Notes under the pieces: generated by a model
What the model was told of the DNA's origin: nothing
Seen by the model: only the letters and a program-made list of their open reading frames with translations
The model's database searches: none
Made by a program: the position numbers and the translations under genes
From: Diadophis punctatus similis
Taxonomy: Eukaryota > Chordata > Lepidosauria > Squamata > Dipsadidae
Reading direction: 5' to 3'
DNA: 64,000 bases
NCBI GenBank assembly: GCA_023053685.1
Contig: JALIGW010000005.1
Location: 47,085,242-47,149,241 of the forward strand
Shown here: positions 1 through 13,700 of the stretch, piece after piece
Layout: every line of letters starts with the position of its first letter
How positions within the stretch are numbered: position 1 is the stretch's first letter

Positions 1-192
1 AAGGTTAGCAGTGTTGTCGATGGTGTTAAAAAGTTTTACATCATCGGCGAAGAGAACGCAGTTGCTTATAATGTGATCCCAAAGGTCATTTATATAAAGT
101 ATAAAAAGTGTTGGTCCTAGTATGCTGCCTTGGGGAACACCGCTGTTAACAGGTACGGGATTTGATAGGGTGCTCCCTATTTTGACCACTTA
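1..192 (-). mobile_element. CR1-superfamily LINE fragment, reverse-transcriptase part
   Basis: Read on the minus strand this encodes the RT palm: a PQGS-type motif near 125-140 and the catalytic FADDVKLF motif near 29-60. It matches the neighbouring copy at about 1140-1330 almost base for base. It is cut at 192 by the (ATTT)n tail of the next LINE and runs off the left edge. This is a dead non-LTR retrotransposon fragment. Confidence 0.8.
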
Positions 193-204
193 TTTATTTA
201 TTTT

Positions 205-240
<36 letters not shown>

Positions 241-243
241 TTT
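193..243. repeat. (ATTT)n microsatellite, LINE 3' tail
   Basis: A run of TTTA/ATTT units sits exactly at the 3' end of the minus-strand LINE to its right. The same arrangement is seen at 34550 and, as (TTTG)n, at 42066, so the array probably grew from the LINE tail. Confidence 0.85.
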
Positions 244-1606
244 GTCAAACATGTATAGGATAATAGTAGTTTATATAAACATAAGTAAAAAGTAACAATA
301 AAAGAGGACAATAGGACAGTAGGACAGGGACGGTAGGCATAGTGGTGCGCTTATGCATGCCCCTTACAGACCTCTTAGAAACCGGGAGAGGTCGACTGTA
401 GACAATCTAAGGTTAAAGTTTTTGGGGTTTGGGGAAGAAACCACAGAGTCAGGTAGTGCATTCCAGGCATTGATCACTCTGTTGCTGAAGTCATATTTTC
501 TGCAGTCAAGTTTGGAGCGCTTTACATTTAGTTTGAATCTATTACGTGCTCGTGTATTGTTGCGGTTGAAGCTGAAGTAGTCATTAACAGGAAGGACATT
601 TTGGTATATGATTTTATGAACTACATTTAGATCAGATCGGAGGCAACGTAGTTGTAAATTGTCTAATCCCAGTATTTCAAGTCTGGTGGAATAAGGTATT
701 TTGTTGTGAGCGGAGGAGTGAAGGACTCTTCTTGTGAAATATTTCTGGACTCTCTCGATTGTATTTATGTCTGATATGCAGTGCGGGCTCCATACAGGTG
801 AGCTGTATTCCAGAATTGGTCTAACAAATGTTTTATATGCTCTGGTTAGCAATGTAATGTTGCCATAGAAGAAGCTACGCAAGATTAGATTAACAACTCT
901 TAGTGCCTTTTTGGCAATGTTGTTACAGTGGGCTCTAGCACTTAGGTCATTGGATATGAGTACTCCAAGGTCTTTAACAGAGTGCGGGTCATCTACAAGT
1001 TCGTTTCCTCCAAGTTTGTATTTTGTATTCTGATTTGTGTAAGATGTATTCTGATGTGTAAGACAGAGCATTTGTTGGTTGAGATTTGAAGTTGCCAGTT
1101 GTTTGACCATTCTGCTACATGATCAAGGTCTTTTTGAAGGGTAGCAACATTGTCGGTGGTTTTAAATAGTTTAACATCATCAGCAAAGAGAACGCAGTTG
1201 CTTATAATATGATCACAAAGATCGTTTATGTAGAGTATGAAGAGTGTTGGTCCTAGAACACTGCCTTGAGGGACACCACTGTCCCTCAGCAGGATTTGAC
1301 ATGACACTTCCTATTTTGACCACTTGTTGTCTGTTAGACAGGAATGCAGTTATCCAATCATGTAGGGGTCCAGAAATGCCATAGGATTTTAGTTTCAGAA
1401 GTAGTTTGTCGTGTACAACTGAATCAAAGGCTTTACAAAAGTCTATGTAAATTGCATCTATTGTTTTACCCTGATCAAGTTGAGTGGTCCATATGTTTTT
1501 GCAGTGCAAGAGTTGCAGATTACAGGATAATTTTTTTCTGAAACCAAATTGTTTGTTGGAGAGTAGGTTGTTAGTTTCTAAGTGGAGTGTAATGGATTGG
1601 TTTATG
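244..1606 (-). mobile_element. CR1-superfamily LINE, 5'-truncated, RT to 3' end
   Basis: The minus strand carries, in order from right to left, an AFD-type motif (KAFDSVVHDKLL, about 1400-1450), SGVPQGSVLGP (about 1270-1300), FADDVKLFK (about 1170-1200) and a long C-terminal domain (364-1110) containing RVQKYFTRRVLH and ending in SRFLRGL. The frame is broken at about 1000-1100 and 1210-1300, so three overlapping partial frames stand in for one ORF2. The 3' UTR begins at a CAAACATGTA box and abuts the (ATTT)n tail. The endonuclease domain is absent. Related copies lie at 42066-42680 and 34421-34554. Confidence 0.85.
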
Positions 1607-1815
1607 ATCAGAAGTAGTTTGTCATGTACCACTGAGTCGAAGGCTTTACAGAAGTTTATGTAAATTGTGTCTATTGTTTTGCCCTGGGTCAAGTTTTGAA
1701 GTCCATATGTTTTTACAGTGTAGTAGTTGTAGATTTCAGGATAATTGGTTTCCTGGAACCGAATTGCTTGTTTGAGAGTAGGTTGTTTGTTTCTAAGTGG
1801 AAGGAAATAGTTTTT
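1607..1815 (-). mobile_element. Second copy of the LINE RT segment, in tandem
   Basis: About 205 bases repeat the sequence of about 1390-1600 in the same order and strand, again encoding a KAFDSVVHDKLL-type motif. Either this is a local tandem duplication, or it is the continuation of the LINE at 1-192 that was split by insertion of the 193-1606 element. The copies differ at many positions, so the event is not recent. Confidence 0.65.
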
Positions 1816-1834
1816 TTAAAAAAATTATTTTGTG

Positions 1835-2180
1835 TACTATGCTTAGGTCAGATTGTAGGTGATGAAGTTTAAGGTTGTCCAAGCCCAAAATTTCAAGCCT
1901 GGTGGCATAAGGTATTCTATTGTGAGCAGAGGAGTGGAGTACTCTTCTTGTGAAATATCTCTGGACTTGCTCAATTGTATTAATGTCCGATATACAGTGT
2001 GGATTCCAGGCAGATGAGTTGTATTCGAGAATTGGTCCGGCAAAGATTTTGTATGCCCTAGTTAGCAGTACAGTGTTACCGAGAAAAAGCTTCGCAAAAT
2101 TAGGTTAACAACTCTTAATGCCTTTTTGGCAATGCTGTTACAATGAGTTCTGGGGCTTAGATTGTTTGAGATGATTAAAG
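1835..2180 (-). mobile_element. CR1-superfamily LINE fragment, C-terminal domain
   Basis: The minus strand matches the region at about 640-960 of the adjacent LINE (sequence equivalent to LEILGLDNL and the RVQKYFTRR block) but is more diverged and frameshifted. It ends at about 2180 in a short ATTAAAG repeat. Confidence 0.7.
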
Positions 2181-2479
2181 ATTAAAGATTAATCACCAAT
2201 CTGGTGTGGCAAAATAATAAAATGAAAATAATTTAATATTAAATTGAACTATTACAACTATGGCAAGAGGTTATAGTTGTTAGTAGCTATGCCCATAGCT
2301 ATATAATAAAAAGGTCCTCGTGAAGCTCAAAAGCCTATATAAGCTAAAATCATGCTTCCCAGGCCATTTCCACATGAGTGACTTATAGCTTTTTCTATTA
2401 TCACCTAGCCATTATTGAGGGATTATAAAGCCTAACTTCATTACACAATATATAGATTGTGCACATATTGTTGAGATGA
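2181..2479. other. AT-rich stretch, nothing recognised
   Basis: No coding or repeat signature seen apart from three ATTAAAG-like units at its left end. Confidence 0.5.
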
Positions 2480-2487
2480 TTCTAGAG

Positions 2488-2849
2488 CAGTGGTTCCCAA
2501 CCTGTGGTACGTGTACCACTAGTGGTACGCGAGGGCCTTCCAGGTGGTACGCGAACACTTTCGGGGTCATGAACGATTTTTAGTTAGTTATTTTTTACTT
2601 CACAAAAATGTTTACTGCCTAACACAAGAAAATCTGGCAACGATTTGCAACTGTTGCCACATGCCACCCACCTGGTCCCAGCGGCCCGAGAATCCAGTTG
2701 CTGGATGCGCGGGGCCAAAAAAGGAACGGTACAATTATGGAAATAAAGTGATATCTGATCGAATTTAGTTTCTCTGGAACCAGGTGGTACGCGGCGACTG
2801 TACGGGACCTCCAAGTGGTACTCGATCACAAAAAGGTTGGGAACCACTG
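2488..2849. mobile_element. Non-autonomous hAT element, 362 bp
   Basis: Terminal inverted repeats CAGTGGTTCCCAACCT and its complement bound the element. A perfect 8-bp target duplication TTCTAGAG lies at 2480-2487 and 2850-2857. The CAGTGG ends with an 8-bp duplication are diagnostic of hAT (Charlie-like) transposons. The interior repeats a GTGGTACGCG motif near both ends in opposite orientation. It has no transposase. Confidence 0.9.
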
Positions 2850-2857
2850 TTCTAGAG

Positions 2858-3534
2858 GATACTGTGCTGCTTAAAAACCAACACTCACATTCAGCACATT
2901 TTTTCTGATACTAAGCATAACATATATAGGGCAGGCAATGCCATTCTGTTACCTGGATTGGACAAGATCAGCAGGTCCTGATTTGGCAAGTAGCTAATCT
3001 GACTCCACCAGGACACGTGTATTCTACTTCACCTGAAATAGCAGATTGTTAAAAGCTGAAAGGCAAGCCATAATTTTAATAATATCCCCTAGTGTTGCAT
3101 AGCTACTCCTACTTCTGCAGATGCTTCATAATGCCTATGGTCATACAAATATTGGTAAATCTGATTTCCAGATTGATAATCTGGCTCTTAGTGATTTTCT
3201 TTCCTTAATTCCTTTCCAAAGCCATGGAAATTTGTAATAAACATCACATATTTTGCTAACACTCCAAATTGTTTTAAATTACTGTGTTTCGTCCCAAATA
3301 GAGTATTTTTATGGAGGAAAACACACTTGATATCTACAAATAATGGAAGGCTATTTTATTCAATCATCTTTGTAACTGGACTACTCAACTTTTGAGGACT
3401 AACAAGTGAATGAACAAACCAATCTAGTTAAAATGTGTAATGCTTAAATGACACACAAAAAATTCTGATAGTAACTAATTTCCTGACAATGTCACCGAGA
3501 CTGCAACCAGTTATCTAAAGAGATGTCGAGCTAC
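2858..3534. other. No gene or named repeat seen
   Basis: AT-rich sequence with stops in all frames; nothing recognised. Confidence 0.4.
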
Positions 3535-3665
3535 ACTTCACTAGATGTGCTCAAGCAGAGATTGAATAGCCATCTGTTGAAGGTGTTTCAGTTCAGATCC
3601 CTGCACTGAGCATTAGGTTGGACTTGATGATCAAATGGCTCCTTCTTTATGATTCAGTGAATAGT
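3535..3665 (+). mobile_element. CR1 LINE 3' UTR fragment
   Basis: It reads like a diverged CR1 3' end: the AGATTGAATAG and CATCTGTTGAAGGTG segments, CCTGCACTGAGCA, then TTGGACTTGATGATC and a TATGATTCA tail. It has no coding potential. Confidence 0.65.
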
Positions 3666-4160
3666 GATGATACTGAATGACAGAATTCTACAGAGAAAAT
3701 GTCTTTGAGTAGTCCTTTCTCCCCAAGAGTTCTGTAAAACTTACACTGGATTTTGTAAAAGGGCAAATCCACTTGCTGCATCTTTTGTCTGAAGACCTAT
3801 TAAAACAGTCACCTTTCACAATTATTCTAATAGACATAATAAACTCTTGGAAAGTAAGTTGCCATGCAGTGAAATCCATATGAGAAATAAGGCTGCAACA
3901 AATGAGCTGCTGAACTAGTGCATTTGACATTCAACTGAAAAACTTTGTTTTTGAAATGAACATATATTTTTTTGGCTGGACAAAATACACCAAGTTGTAT
4001 CAAACTGCAAAGAGAATTGGAGAAACCTTGCAGTGAGGTCAGAAGTCATGACCTGAAATTGCAAACCAATTCAAAATGTTTATTTTAGTCTCACAGAAAA
4101 AGGAAGACCTCTATAGGCAGCCACAGAAATAGTAATGACATTACAAATAACTCACAGTGG
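3666..4160. other. No gene or named repeat seen
   Basis: The longest frame is an 80-codon minus-strand frame at 3688-3930 with no recognisable motif; nothing else supports a gene. Confidence 0.4.
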
Positions 4161-4168
4161 GTAGAGCA

Positions 4169-4457
4169 CAGGGGTGGGTTCTAACTTACCTCGCGGCCGA
4201 TTCGTTTCCTCCTGCCGTGTGGCAAAAGAACAAAGCCAAAAAACAGATGGCGACTGCATGCACAGTGCCGGAACTCGGCTTCTGCGCATGCTCAGAAGGA
4301 AAAATCTTTTTTAAAAAAATCAAAAAAATTAAAAAAAAAAAGAGATGGCGGTGGCCACGGACCGGCACCGACCGATCCAGTGACGCCATCATGACATCAC
4401 CAGCGGGTCGCTACCGGTTCGGATGAACTGGTCCAAACCGGAAGGAACCCACCCCTG
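4169..4457. mobile_element. Non-autonomous hAT element, GGGTGGGTTC family
   Basis: Ends CAGGGGTGGGTTC and GAACCCACCCCTG are inverted repeats, and a perfect 8-bp duplication GTAGAGCA flanks them at 4161-4168 and 4458-4465. The interior has an A-rich spacer and the GCTACCGGTTCGG segment. The same family occurs at 59640-59987 and, more diverged, at 10486-10752. Confidence 0.9.
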
Positions 4458-4465
4458 GTAGAGCA

Positions 4466-4659
4466 GAATAAAGCAAGCAATATTATAAATGGTACAATTT
4501 AATAGTCTTCCAAAATTATCCTTTCCCCCCATATTTTAAATTGCATTCACCTCAGTTTAGCAAAACTGTTCTGAAATATATTTTTATTGCATGCTCAAAG
4601 TTGGCTTACAGTGAGATGGGCAGCATACTGTATAAATTTAATACATAAAGTAAAGGTAA
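4466..4659. other. No gene or named repeat seen
   Basis: Short AT-rich spacer between the hAT element and a SINE. Confidence 0.4.
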
Positions 4660-4980
4660 AGGTTTCCTGTCCAGTTGTTTCCAATTCCAGGGACGGTGTT
4701 CATCTCTATTTAGTAGAAGGAGCCAGCGTTGTCTGAAGACATTTCTGTGGTCATGTGGCTACCATGACTACATGCCGAGGTGCACGGAACACTGTTACCT
4801 TACTACCAAAGTGGTACCTATTTATCTACTTGCATTTTCATCCTTTCAAAAATGCTAGATGGGCAGGAGCTGAGCAAGTAACTCAGTCATTCGGCACTTG
4901 GGTCCCAAACCTGGGCTGTCAGCTTTCCAGCTGACAAACTCAGCATCTTTAACTGCTAAGCCACCATGCCCCATCAACAA
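4660..4980 (-). mobile_element. tRNA-derived squamate SINE
   Basis: On the minus strand the element starts with a tRNA-like head: an A-box region (TGGCTTAGCAGTTAA, about 4945-4965) and a degenerate B box (about 4905-4920). The body contains the GTCATGTGGC and GTTACCTTACTACC segments (plus-strand reading), characteristic of a SINE common in snakes and lizards. A second copy is at 42985-43270. Confidence 0.75.
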
Positions 4981-5028
4981 TGAATGAATGAGTGAGTGAA
5001 TGAATGAAAATGAATGAATGAATAAAAT
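4978..5028. repeat. (TGAA)n microsatellite
   Basis: Imperfect GAAT/TGAA units directly abut the tRNA-like (5') end of the minus-strand SINE. Confidence 0.8.
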
Positions 5029-5308
5029 GGAATAGAACCAGGAAGACTAGGAAGATCTAGGATTAAGTGCCTATTTTAGTACTTTTAGGTAATCTCTCTC
5101 AGCCCAGTTTACCTTACAGAGATGATTTAGGGAACAGAATTAAGGGAAGACCTCTTGACCTTGTGGAAGAAAAGTAGAATATCATCATCATGATCTATTC
5201 TGAACAGATTTTCCTGTTACAACCTCAGATGTGCTGGGCTACAAGTGCACATAATTCTGATGGGTATTCAAACTGGTAATGACAAGAATTATAATCCAGA
5301 AATCTGGG
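5029..5308. other. No gene or named repeat seen
   Basis: Short unique-looking spacer. Confidence 0.4.
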
Positions 5309-5478
<170 letters not shown>

Positions 5479-6519
5479 GAGGTTCTTCTATGCTAACCTA
5501 TTTAGAGGTTAGTAAGAGAAGAAAGGAAGAGAGGCAACTATCCAGCTGTAAGAACAAAGCCAAATAAGTTCCTAGATATATTAAAGTTTCAAACCAAGAT
5601 CCAAAAAGTTCCTACGAAAACCATCTGGGAGTTTTGGTCTATCTGATACTAGAAAATAAGTGACAATGATAGTCCAGACCATATTCAGAGGAGATACTAC
5701 ACAAGGTTTCATCTCATTTCCCTTTAGAAATCAAAGGTTATCTATTCAAAGTTATCTATTCAAAGCAATACATTCAAAGGACAGTCAAGAGTTATTTTGG
5801 CTAACCAATCATTTGCAAGAAAGCTAAATTACTTACAATTTACTTACTTACAATTTCTTTTTTTCCCACAGAACCCAAAGATGCAATCCTATACAGACTT
5901 GGGGTAACACTATGAAGTCAATTGGACTTAAAGGACTTAAAAAGATGCTCAAGTTTATGCATCTAGCTCTGACTTTTAGTTTCAGTGCTGTAAATGTTCA
6001 TCTGAGTATGTATGTACACGTTGCAAACATGCTTATTGGAGCCTAATTCTATACCTAATTTAGAAACATAGGGCCATTTACTACCAATAGTGATTCCCAA
6101 GTAAAATTAGTAAGAAGGGTCAACTGATTTAAATTCAGAAACTCTCTACTTAAATAAAATGATGAAGAACTATCTTTGGAAGGCTTATTTATGACACTTT
6201 TATTTATAAATTTAAATGTGTTTAAAATATATTAGCAAAAATATTCACAGGTGTTTGTGTGTGTAGTGCAATGGGCTTAAAATAAACTTTTTGAAAAAGA
6301 AAAAGAAAAAAGAATAAGAAGCCAGCCAGTCTCTGTTGTGAATTATTTTATTTATATTCTTAATTTGTGTGATTATTGAATAGCAAATAATACTCTGAAT
6401 AACAGAATTTCACATTCCTCCCATGTCTTTTCTTTGGAGTGGTAAAATGGATTTAGAGCAGCAAAGGAATTCTGCATGCATTGTAATGGTTTCTATAAAC
6501 AAAAGAAATACACTGAAGT
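5479..6519. other. No gene or named repeat seen
   Basis: About 1 kb of AT-rich sequence with a short purine run at about 6290-6320. Nothing coding is recognised. Confidence 0.4.
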
Positions 6520-6577
6520 AGTGTAGGGTTTCCTGCATAAGCAGGGGGTTGGACTAGAAGACCTCCAAGGTCCCTTC
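6520..6577 (+). mobile_element. CR1 LINE 3' terminus
   Basis: It contains the GGGGGTTGGACTAGA and GACCTCCAAGGTCCC blocks that end many squamate CR1 copies. The complement of the same block appears at 25440, 41945 and 49830. Only the last 60 bases remain, joined to a trinucleotide array. Confidence 0.75.
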
Positions 6578-8483
<1,906 letters not shown>

Positions 8484-8850
8484 AATTCCCAACAATTCAC
8501 CGCAGCCAGCTCGCCATGTCCAACCTGCCACAGCAAACTCACCACGACCAACTCACCACGGCCATCTCACCGCAGGACAAGAGTTACACTAATATCAAAG
8601 AAATGGTGGAATAGAATAATTAAAGGATGCAAAAGGAGGAACAGAATGAAATGGGAATGGCAAAAATTAAAATAGTTTTTATTTATTTTATAATTAAATA
8701 GAATTGTTAAATTGTCCCACAATGAGTTGTCTTGTAGCGAGTTGGCCATAGCGAGTTTGCCCGCTGCAAGTTGGCTGTGGTGAGTTGGCCGTGGCGAGTT
8801 GGTCACAGTGAGTTTGCCACAGCAAGTTGGCTGTGGCAAGTTGTTCCATT
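8484..8850. mobile_element. Foldback element with inverted arrays of a 14-bp repeat
   Basis: About six degenerate copies of a 14-bp unit (CAACTCACCACGGC-like) lie at 8496-8585. About eight copies of its complement (GAGTTGGCCGTGGC-like) lie at 8722-8845. A unique AT-rich centre of roughly 130 bp separates them. The pair forms a long imperfect stem. No transposase or clear target duplication was found. I cannot name the family. Confidence 0.65.
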
Positions 8851-9359
8851 CCCTCCCAATTTACTTTTCCTCAATTTACTTGTGGCAATCCAGTGGCTTT
8901 GGATTGGTTTTGGTCTCAGTAGTTATTCTAGATTGGATGGCTTCAATTATTGTAGCCAATAATTGGGTAATTCGTTGAAAATCTTAAGAATCACGTTATG
9001 AACAAATCCTCCTTGAGAAAATCTATTTATATTCACTAAAATTCAGCACTAATTTTATGACACCTAATTATAGGTAGAACTGTAGTTCCCATGGTGCTCG
9101 ACTTTGATTTAGGGATCCTCCTGGATTCACAGCTTCTGCTTAAGCAGTAGGTGGGAGTTCCTGGCTAGGGACTTTTGCACAGCTTCAGAAGGTGTGCCTA
9201 TTGTGATTACGTACGTAACAGAGTACGTAACAGTGAAGATATCAGAAGATCATGATAATGGTAACTCACACTGATTTCAAAAAGTTTACATGCCATATTG
9301 ATATTTCTTTCTCTAGATATTTGTGAAGAATTTGTAGGAAACAATTGGCGAACAATTAA
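8851..9359. other. No gene or named repeat seen
   Basis: Mixed sequence with a small direct repeat of GTACGTAACAG at about 9212-9235. Nothing else noted. Confidence 0.4.
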
Positions 9360-9438
9360 TTATTATTTTATGTATTTGTTCGTTAAATTTATATAACTGC
9401 CAATCTGACATTCATAACTCTGGCTGGCTTACAAAGTT

Positions 9439-9493
<55 letters not shown>

Positions 9494-9860
9494 AAAACAC
9501 AGCAAAAATTGTTAAAACATTAAAACAATAAAAATGATTTTTAAAAAAATCTATGGGAGAACAGCATCCATTTCCCTAGCAATGCAACCACTGGATACAC
9601 AGACCAGATGGCTAAGTTTTGTTTCCAGGACCTTCCAGAAGGTCAACAAGCTCGGGGCCAGTCTAACTACAGGAGAAATGATGTTCCAAAGAGCAGGTGC
9701 TGTGGCAGAAAAGCTCTTCCTGGGTCTGGTCAAATGACATTCCTTCATGAATGGCACATGTAATATGCAACATGGATCTGACAGGATGGGTTGATATGAT
9801 TGGAAATTTATGATATTTCAGGATAAATCACACAGGTAGCTTTGCATATTAAAACAAGGA
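9360..9860 (-). mobile_element. L2-type LINE 3' region
   Basis: The left end (GTTCGTTAAATTTATATAACTGCC) is the complement of a typical L2 3' terminus. The 9560-9740 part (CTCTTCCTGGGTCTGGTCA and flanks) resembles the untranslated region common in lizard L2-like copies. A CA array at 9440-9493 has grown inside it. Confidence 0.5.
9440..9493. repeat. (CA)n microsatellite
   Basis: Perfect AC dinucleotide array of about 27 units. Confidence 0.95.
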
Positions 9861-9894
9861 GAATTGCTTTAATTCTAAGCAGTTCAAGCTATGA

Positions 9895-9898
<4 letters not shown>

Positions 9899-9989
<91 letters not shown>
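9899..9989. repeat. (CT)n(CA)n compound microsatellite
   Basis: About 23 CT units pass directly into about 22 CA units. Confidence 0.95.
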
Positions 9990-10477
9990 TTTTCTTCTCA
10001 TGTAATGTGAGGTGGAAAATAAACTGTCAAATCTGCTGTTTCATAACACACTAAGCCATAATGTGGTTTGTTTGGTTTTGGCTTAGTATGTTGTAGTATG
10101 TTAGGGTTATCGGATATTGTTTTTTAATTATTATTCTCTGATTGAAAGAAGGAACAATATCTTTCAATCTCTGGGACTTGGTATATCGGGTGACTTTAGC
10201 TGTAATTTCTTTTTTAATGATTTCAGTTGTTTTGCTGAGAGCTGCAGTAGTAATGGATAATAGATGGAAAAATAAGTAACTGTATATCACATATCTTTGC
10301 ATGATTACTTATATTGAGTCCATATACAGCTAAATGTATATGGAATTAGACTTAATGGAAGTAAACAGCATAAGATTGTATGGCCTGCTAATAGTGCTTT
10401 CTGTAAGCCTTTGCAGTTTTGACAAGGCAGATTGGCAGTAGCAAGTAACACAAAAAGTAGCAATTCTTAATTTAAGA
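9990..10477. other. No gene or named repeat seen
   Basis: AT-rich; nothing recognised. Confidence 0.4.
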
Positions 10478-10485
10478 CTGCAGAG

Positions 10486-10752
10486 AAGTGGTGAATTTCA
10501 AAAATTTTTATTGCCGATTCTGTGGGCGTGGCTTGGTGGGCATGGCAGGGGAAGGATACTGCAAAATCTCCATTTCCTCCCAATCAGCTGGGACTCGAGA
10601 GGCAGAGAATAGATTGGGGTGAGGCCAGTCAGAGGTGGTATTTACCGGTTCTCCGAACTACCCAAAATGTTCGCTACCGGTTCTCCAAACCACTCAAAAA
10701 TTCAGCTACCAGTTCTCCAGGACTGGTCAGAACCTGCTGAAACCCACCTCTG
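10486..10752. mobile_element. Diverged non-autonomous hAT element
   Basis: Imperfect 15-bp ends AAGTGGTGAATTTCA and TGAAACCCACCTCTG, with a perfect 8-bp duplication CTGCAGAG at 10478-10485 and 10753-10760. The interior has the GTGGGCGTGGCTTGG segment and two CTACCGGTTCTCC-type units that relate it to the elements at 4169 and 59640. Confidence 0.85.
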
Positions 10753-10760
10753 CTGCAGAG

Positions 10761-13700
10761 GCAATCATGCTAATCATTTAAAGTCTCCAGTTTCTCACAG
10801 TGTTTTACAGTATGCCTGGAAAGAAACAGTAGATAAAAATGTAAAAGAATTGGCATTATAAGTTCCCAATAATCTACCCATCCACAGACGAAATACTGGG
10901 TTTCTTTTGGCTATGGATGGCAATATCTCAATATGACCTAATTCAGCAGCTGACAAAGAGGAAAGGACAGAATCAAAGCTAATAAACCCAAATAAGTGAA
11001 AAAAATCTGTTTCTCTCACACACATAACACATACACAAATGATAGTCTTACAGTCCAAATACATTGTAGAAGTACAGAAAAGGGAAAACTCAGTTCTTTA
11101 TATTATACCCCTCTGCCCTACAAATATACATTGCTTCTCAGAATAAGGTGACAAAAATAGAGATAATATTTTCATCTGTTTCAAACACTATTTAACTCAG
11201 AAATGACTATCAGAAAATAATTTCATTTTTTGTTTCTAAAAGCATCTCTTTATGTATTGTACCATAAATACGTTTTAGGTTTTTAAGACAACAATTTTAT
11301 CTATTCATCCAACAAAACACTTCATTTGTAGAAACACTATTCATAACTCAAGAGATTTCATTGCATCTTAAAAAAACAAACTATTGTTTGTATTGGATCT
11401 CTTTCCTGTCTTTCTACTCAAAAATGATGTTTTTAAATCAATTATCATTCTTTTATCAAATATTATTCTACTGTTTTATGAAATAGTTTCTCATGTCTTA
11501 TATAATATCCTCCTCTTTATATTCTTTATTTTTTTATTCAAGCAGAAGGAAATGTAACTACAGCTGTCTTTGTTATTATTCCTCTGAACTGTAAACAAGA
11601 GATCCAACTTTTTCTTTTCTTTTCCTGGCGTTTTCCCACAAGTACAGAGTCAACTTTTTTCTGATCAACTGAATGTTGATCCATTGGTTGCTACAGAAAT
11701 TGATTTAGTGGCTTATAAAGGGATGAGAGACAATGACTGGCCCAAAGTCACTCAGTCTATTTTCCTGCCTACCGTAAGACTAGTATTCACGGTTTTCTGG
11801 TCTCTGGCCTGGTTTCTTAACCAGTAGATCAGACTGGCCCTGAAACAGATCCAACATTAATTTATACTGATATTTGTTGACAGTTATTAACTATATTACT
11901 TAAAACATACATTTATATTTTTTTATGCTGTCACATACTATATTAGAACCTTGACTCTAACTCTGATTACTTAAAATGTGTTTTAATATGCATTTCTTAA
12001 TGTGCGCACATGTCTCTCTGTCTCTTTGGTTCAGGCAATTATGAAATCTTAAATGTTACAGCAAAGATTCCTCACTAAAAATAAAACCCTACTAAAGTAA
12101 TGTCAACAAAAGGTGATAAGTACTCTCTCTTTAAGTAAACAAACACAAAAATTATGATCCCATAATTATTATTACTTATCAAGTCATAATGAACACAGGC
12201 ATTAAAAATCATAAACTAAAACTATGTATTAAGATACCAAAATCTGCATATAGTGTAATTGAATTTCCTATGGGCTTATATTAATAAATTTTTTAATGAA
12301 TTAATCACATGCTGTACATATTTTAGTCAATCAACATCAACTTTTGCTAAAATCTTTTTTTTAGTTCCTCCATAAGGACAGAAAAAAAGAATACCTGATA
12401 AACGACAGCTAATGTCTGAAAAATTCTTTCTGATCTCATATTTATTATTATATATTTGCAATATATTATACTGAACCTTCTGCCACTGAGTGCTTGAGTC
12501 AATGGGATATTATGGAAAGTTTATGTGAACATTACTTTTGAGTAGATGACAAATCCTCATCAGAAAAAGTTCACATACTAATTGGTCTAAGAAGAATGAT
12601 ATGTCTATTCAGCTATTCAGGTCCAGGGAAAGGGAAATAAACTTAAAAACAAGTGCCTAAATGAAGGAAACCTTATAACTACATGTTGTATATGAGATCA
12701 ATGCAAAGGAAAATAGAAAAAGGTGTCTGAAAGAAAAACATGACACAAAAAATGGTATTACCTGAAATATGTTTTCTGCCTTTAAAAACTAAAATTTGCT
12801 ATATTCTAGCATTCTTGCCCAGGAGAACTGAAGTAAAGAATGCTTTCTTCAGTAAAGAAAGATACAAAGTTGAAAAATTTAGTTAAAAAAAAGTTGCTGC
12901 AATTTTTTATTTATATAGTGCCTTTAGGAATTTCCTTTACAGTATTGTAATTTCAAAAATATAAAAACCAGATGACTTAAATTTATTTTGATTGATGCAG
13001 CCTACTGATATTCTTCCAGACGAGGGCAGCAGGCATCCACAAATCTTGTTAAGACTTGTTTTTATACATTATATTTTTCAGTAGATTTCTGAAGAAAATT
13101 GTAATATCACAATTTAATCAACTAATGATGATAACCTAAGTCTTAACAATATTGCAAAAATGAAAAGGGAAACTATGCAAGAACCAGATGGCCTCATTCT
13201 TCTCTTTTTTTCTGAAAAACATTACAATCTGGAAAAAAAACCCTACTGAATCTGTGATTTGTATCCTTAGTTTTACTTATTTATTTACAAGACTTATATG
13301 CCATCTATTTCATATAATGATTCTAGGTTGCTCACAACAATATTCTAGGTGGCTCATTTGAAACCATTCATGAGTAAAATATAGAAAGAAATTTAAATCC
13401 CATGTAAAATAGACATATTTCTATACCAGAATCAAATAGGTCAATATATATTTGCTCAAATAATGTATTTACCAGTAGGCAGACAAAATGTTTGAAAGTG
13501 TGAAGGGAATGACAGTAAAAATCATTCCACAAGTTATATTTAAAAATAGGTTTCATCATTAAATATATTCATACTAATTAATATAATTCAATAGTTCCCA
13601 GTTCTAAGAAATAGGTTACTATATATTTGGAAACAAAAAAACAAAAAAGCATTCAGTTTAATGTAGCGGATTTTTTTCCCTATTGTTGTGAGACTTTCTC

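Noticed and set aside
4900..4980. tRNA gene
   Set aside because: The A and B box-like segments belong to the head of a SINE with a non-tRNA body; no intact cloverleaf.
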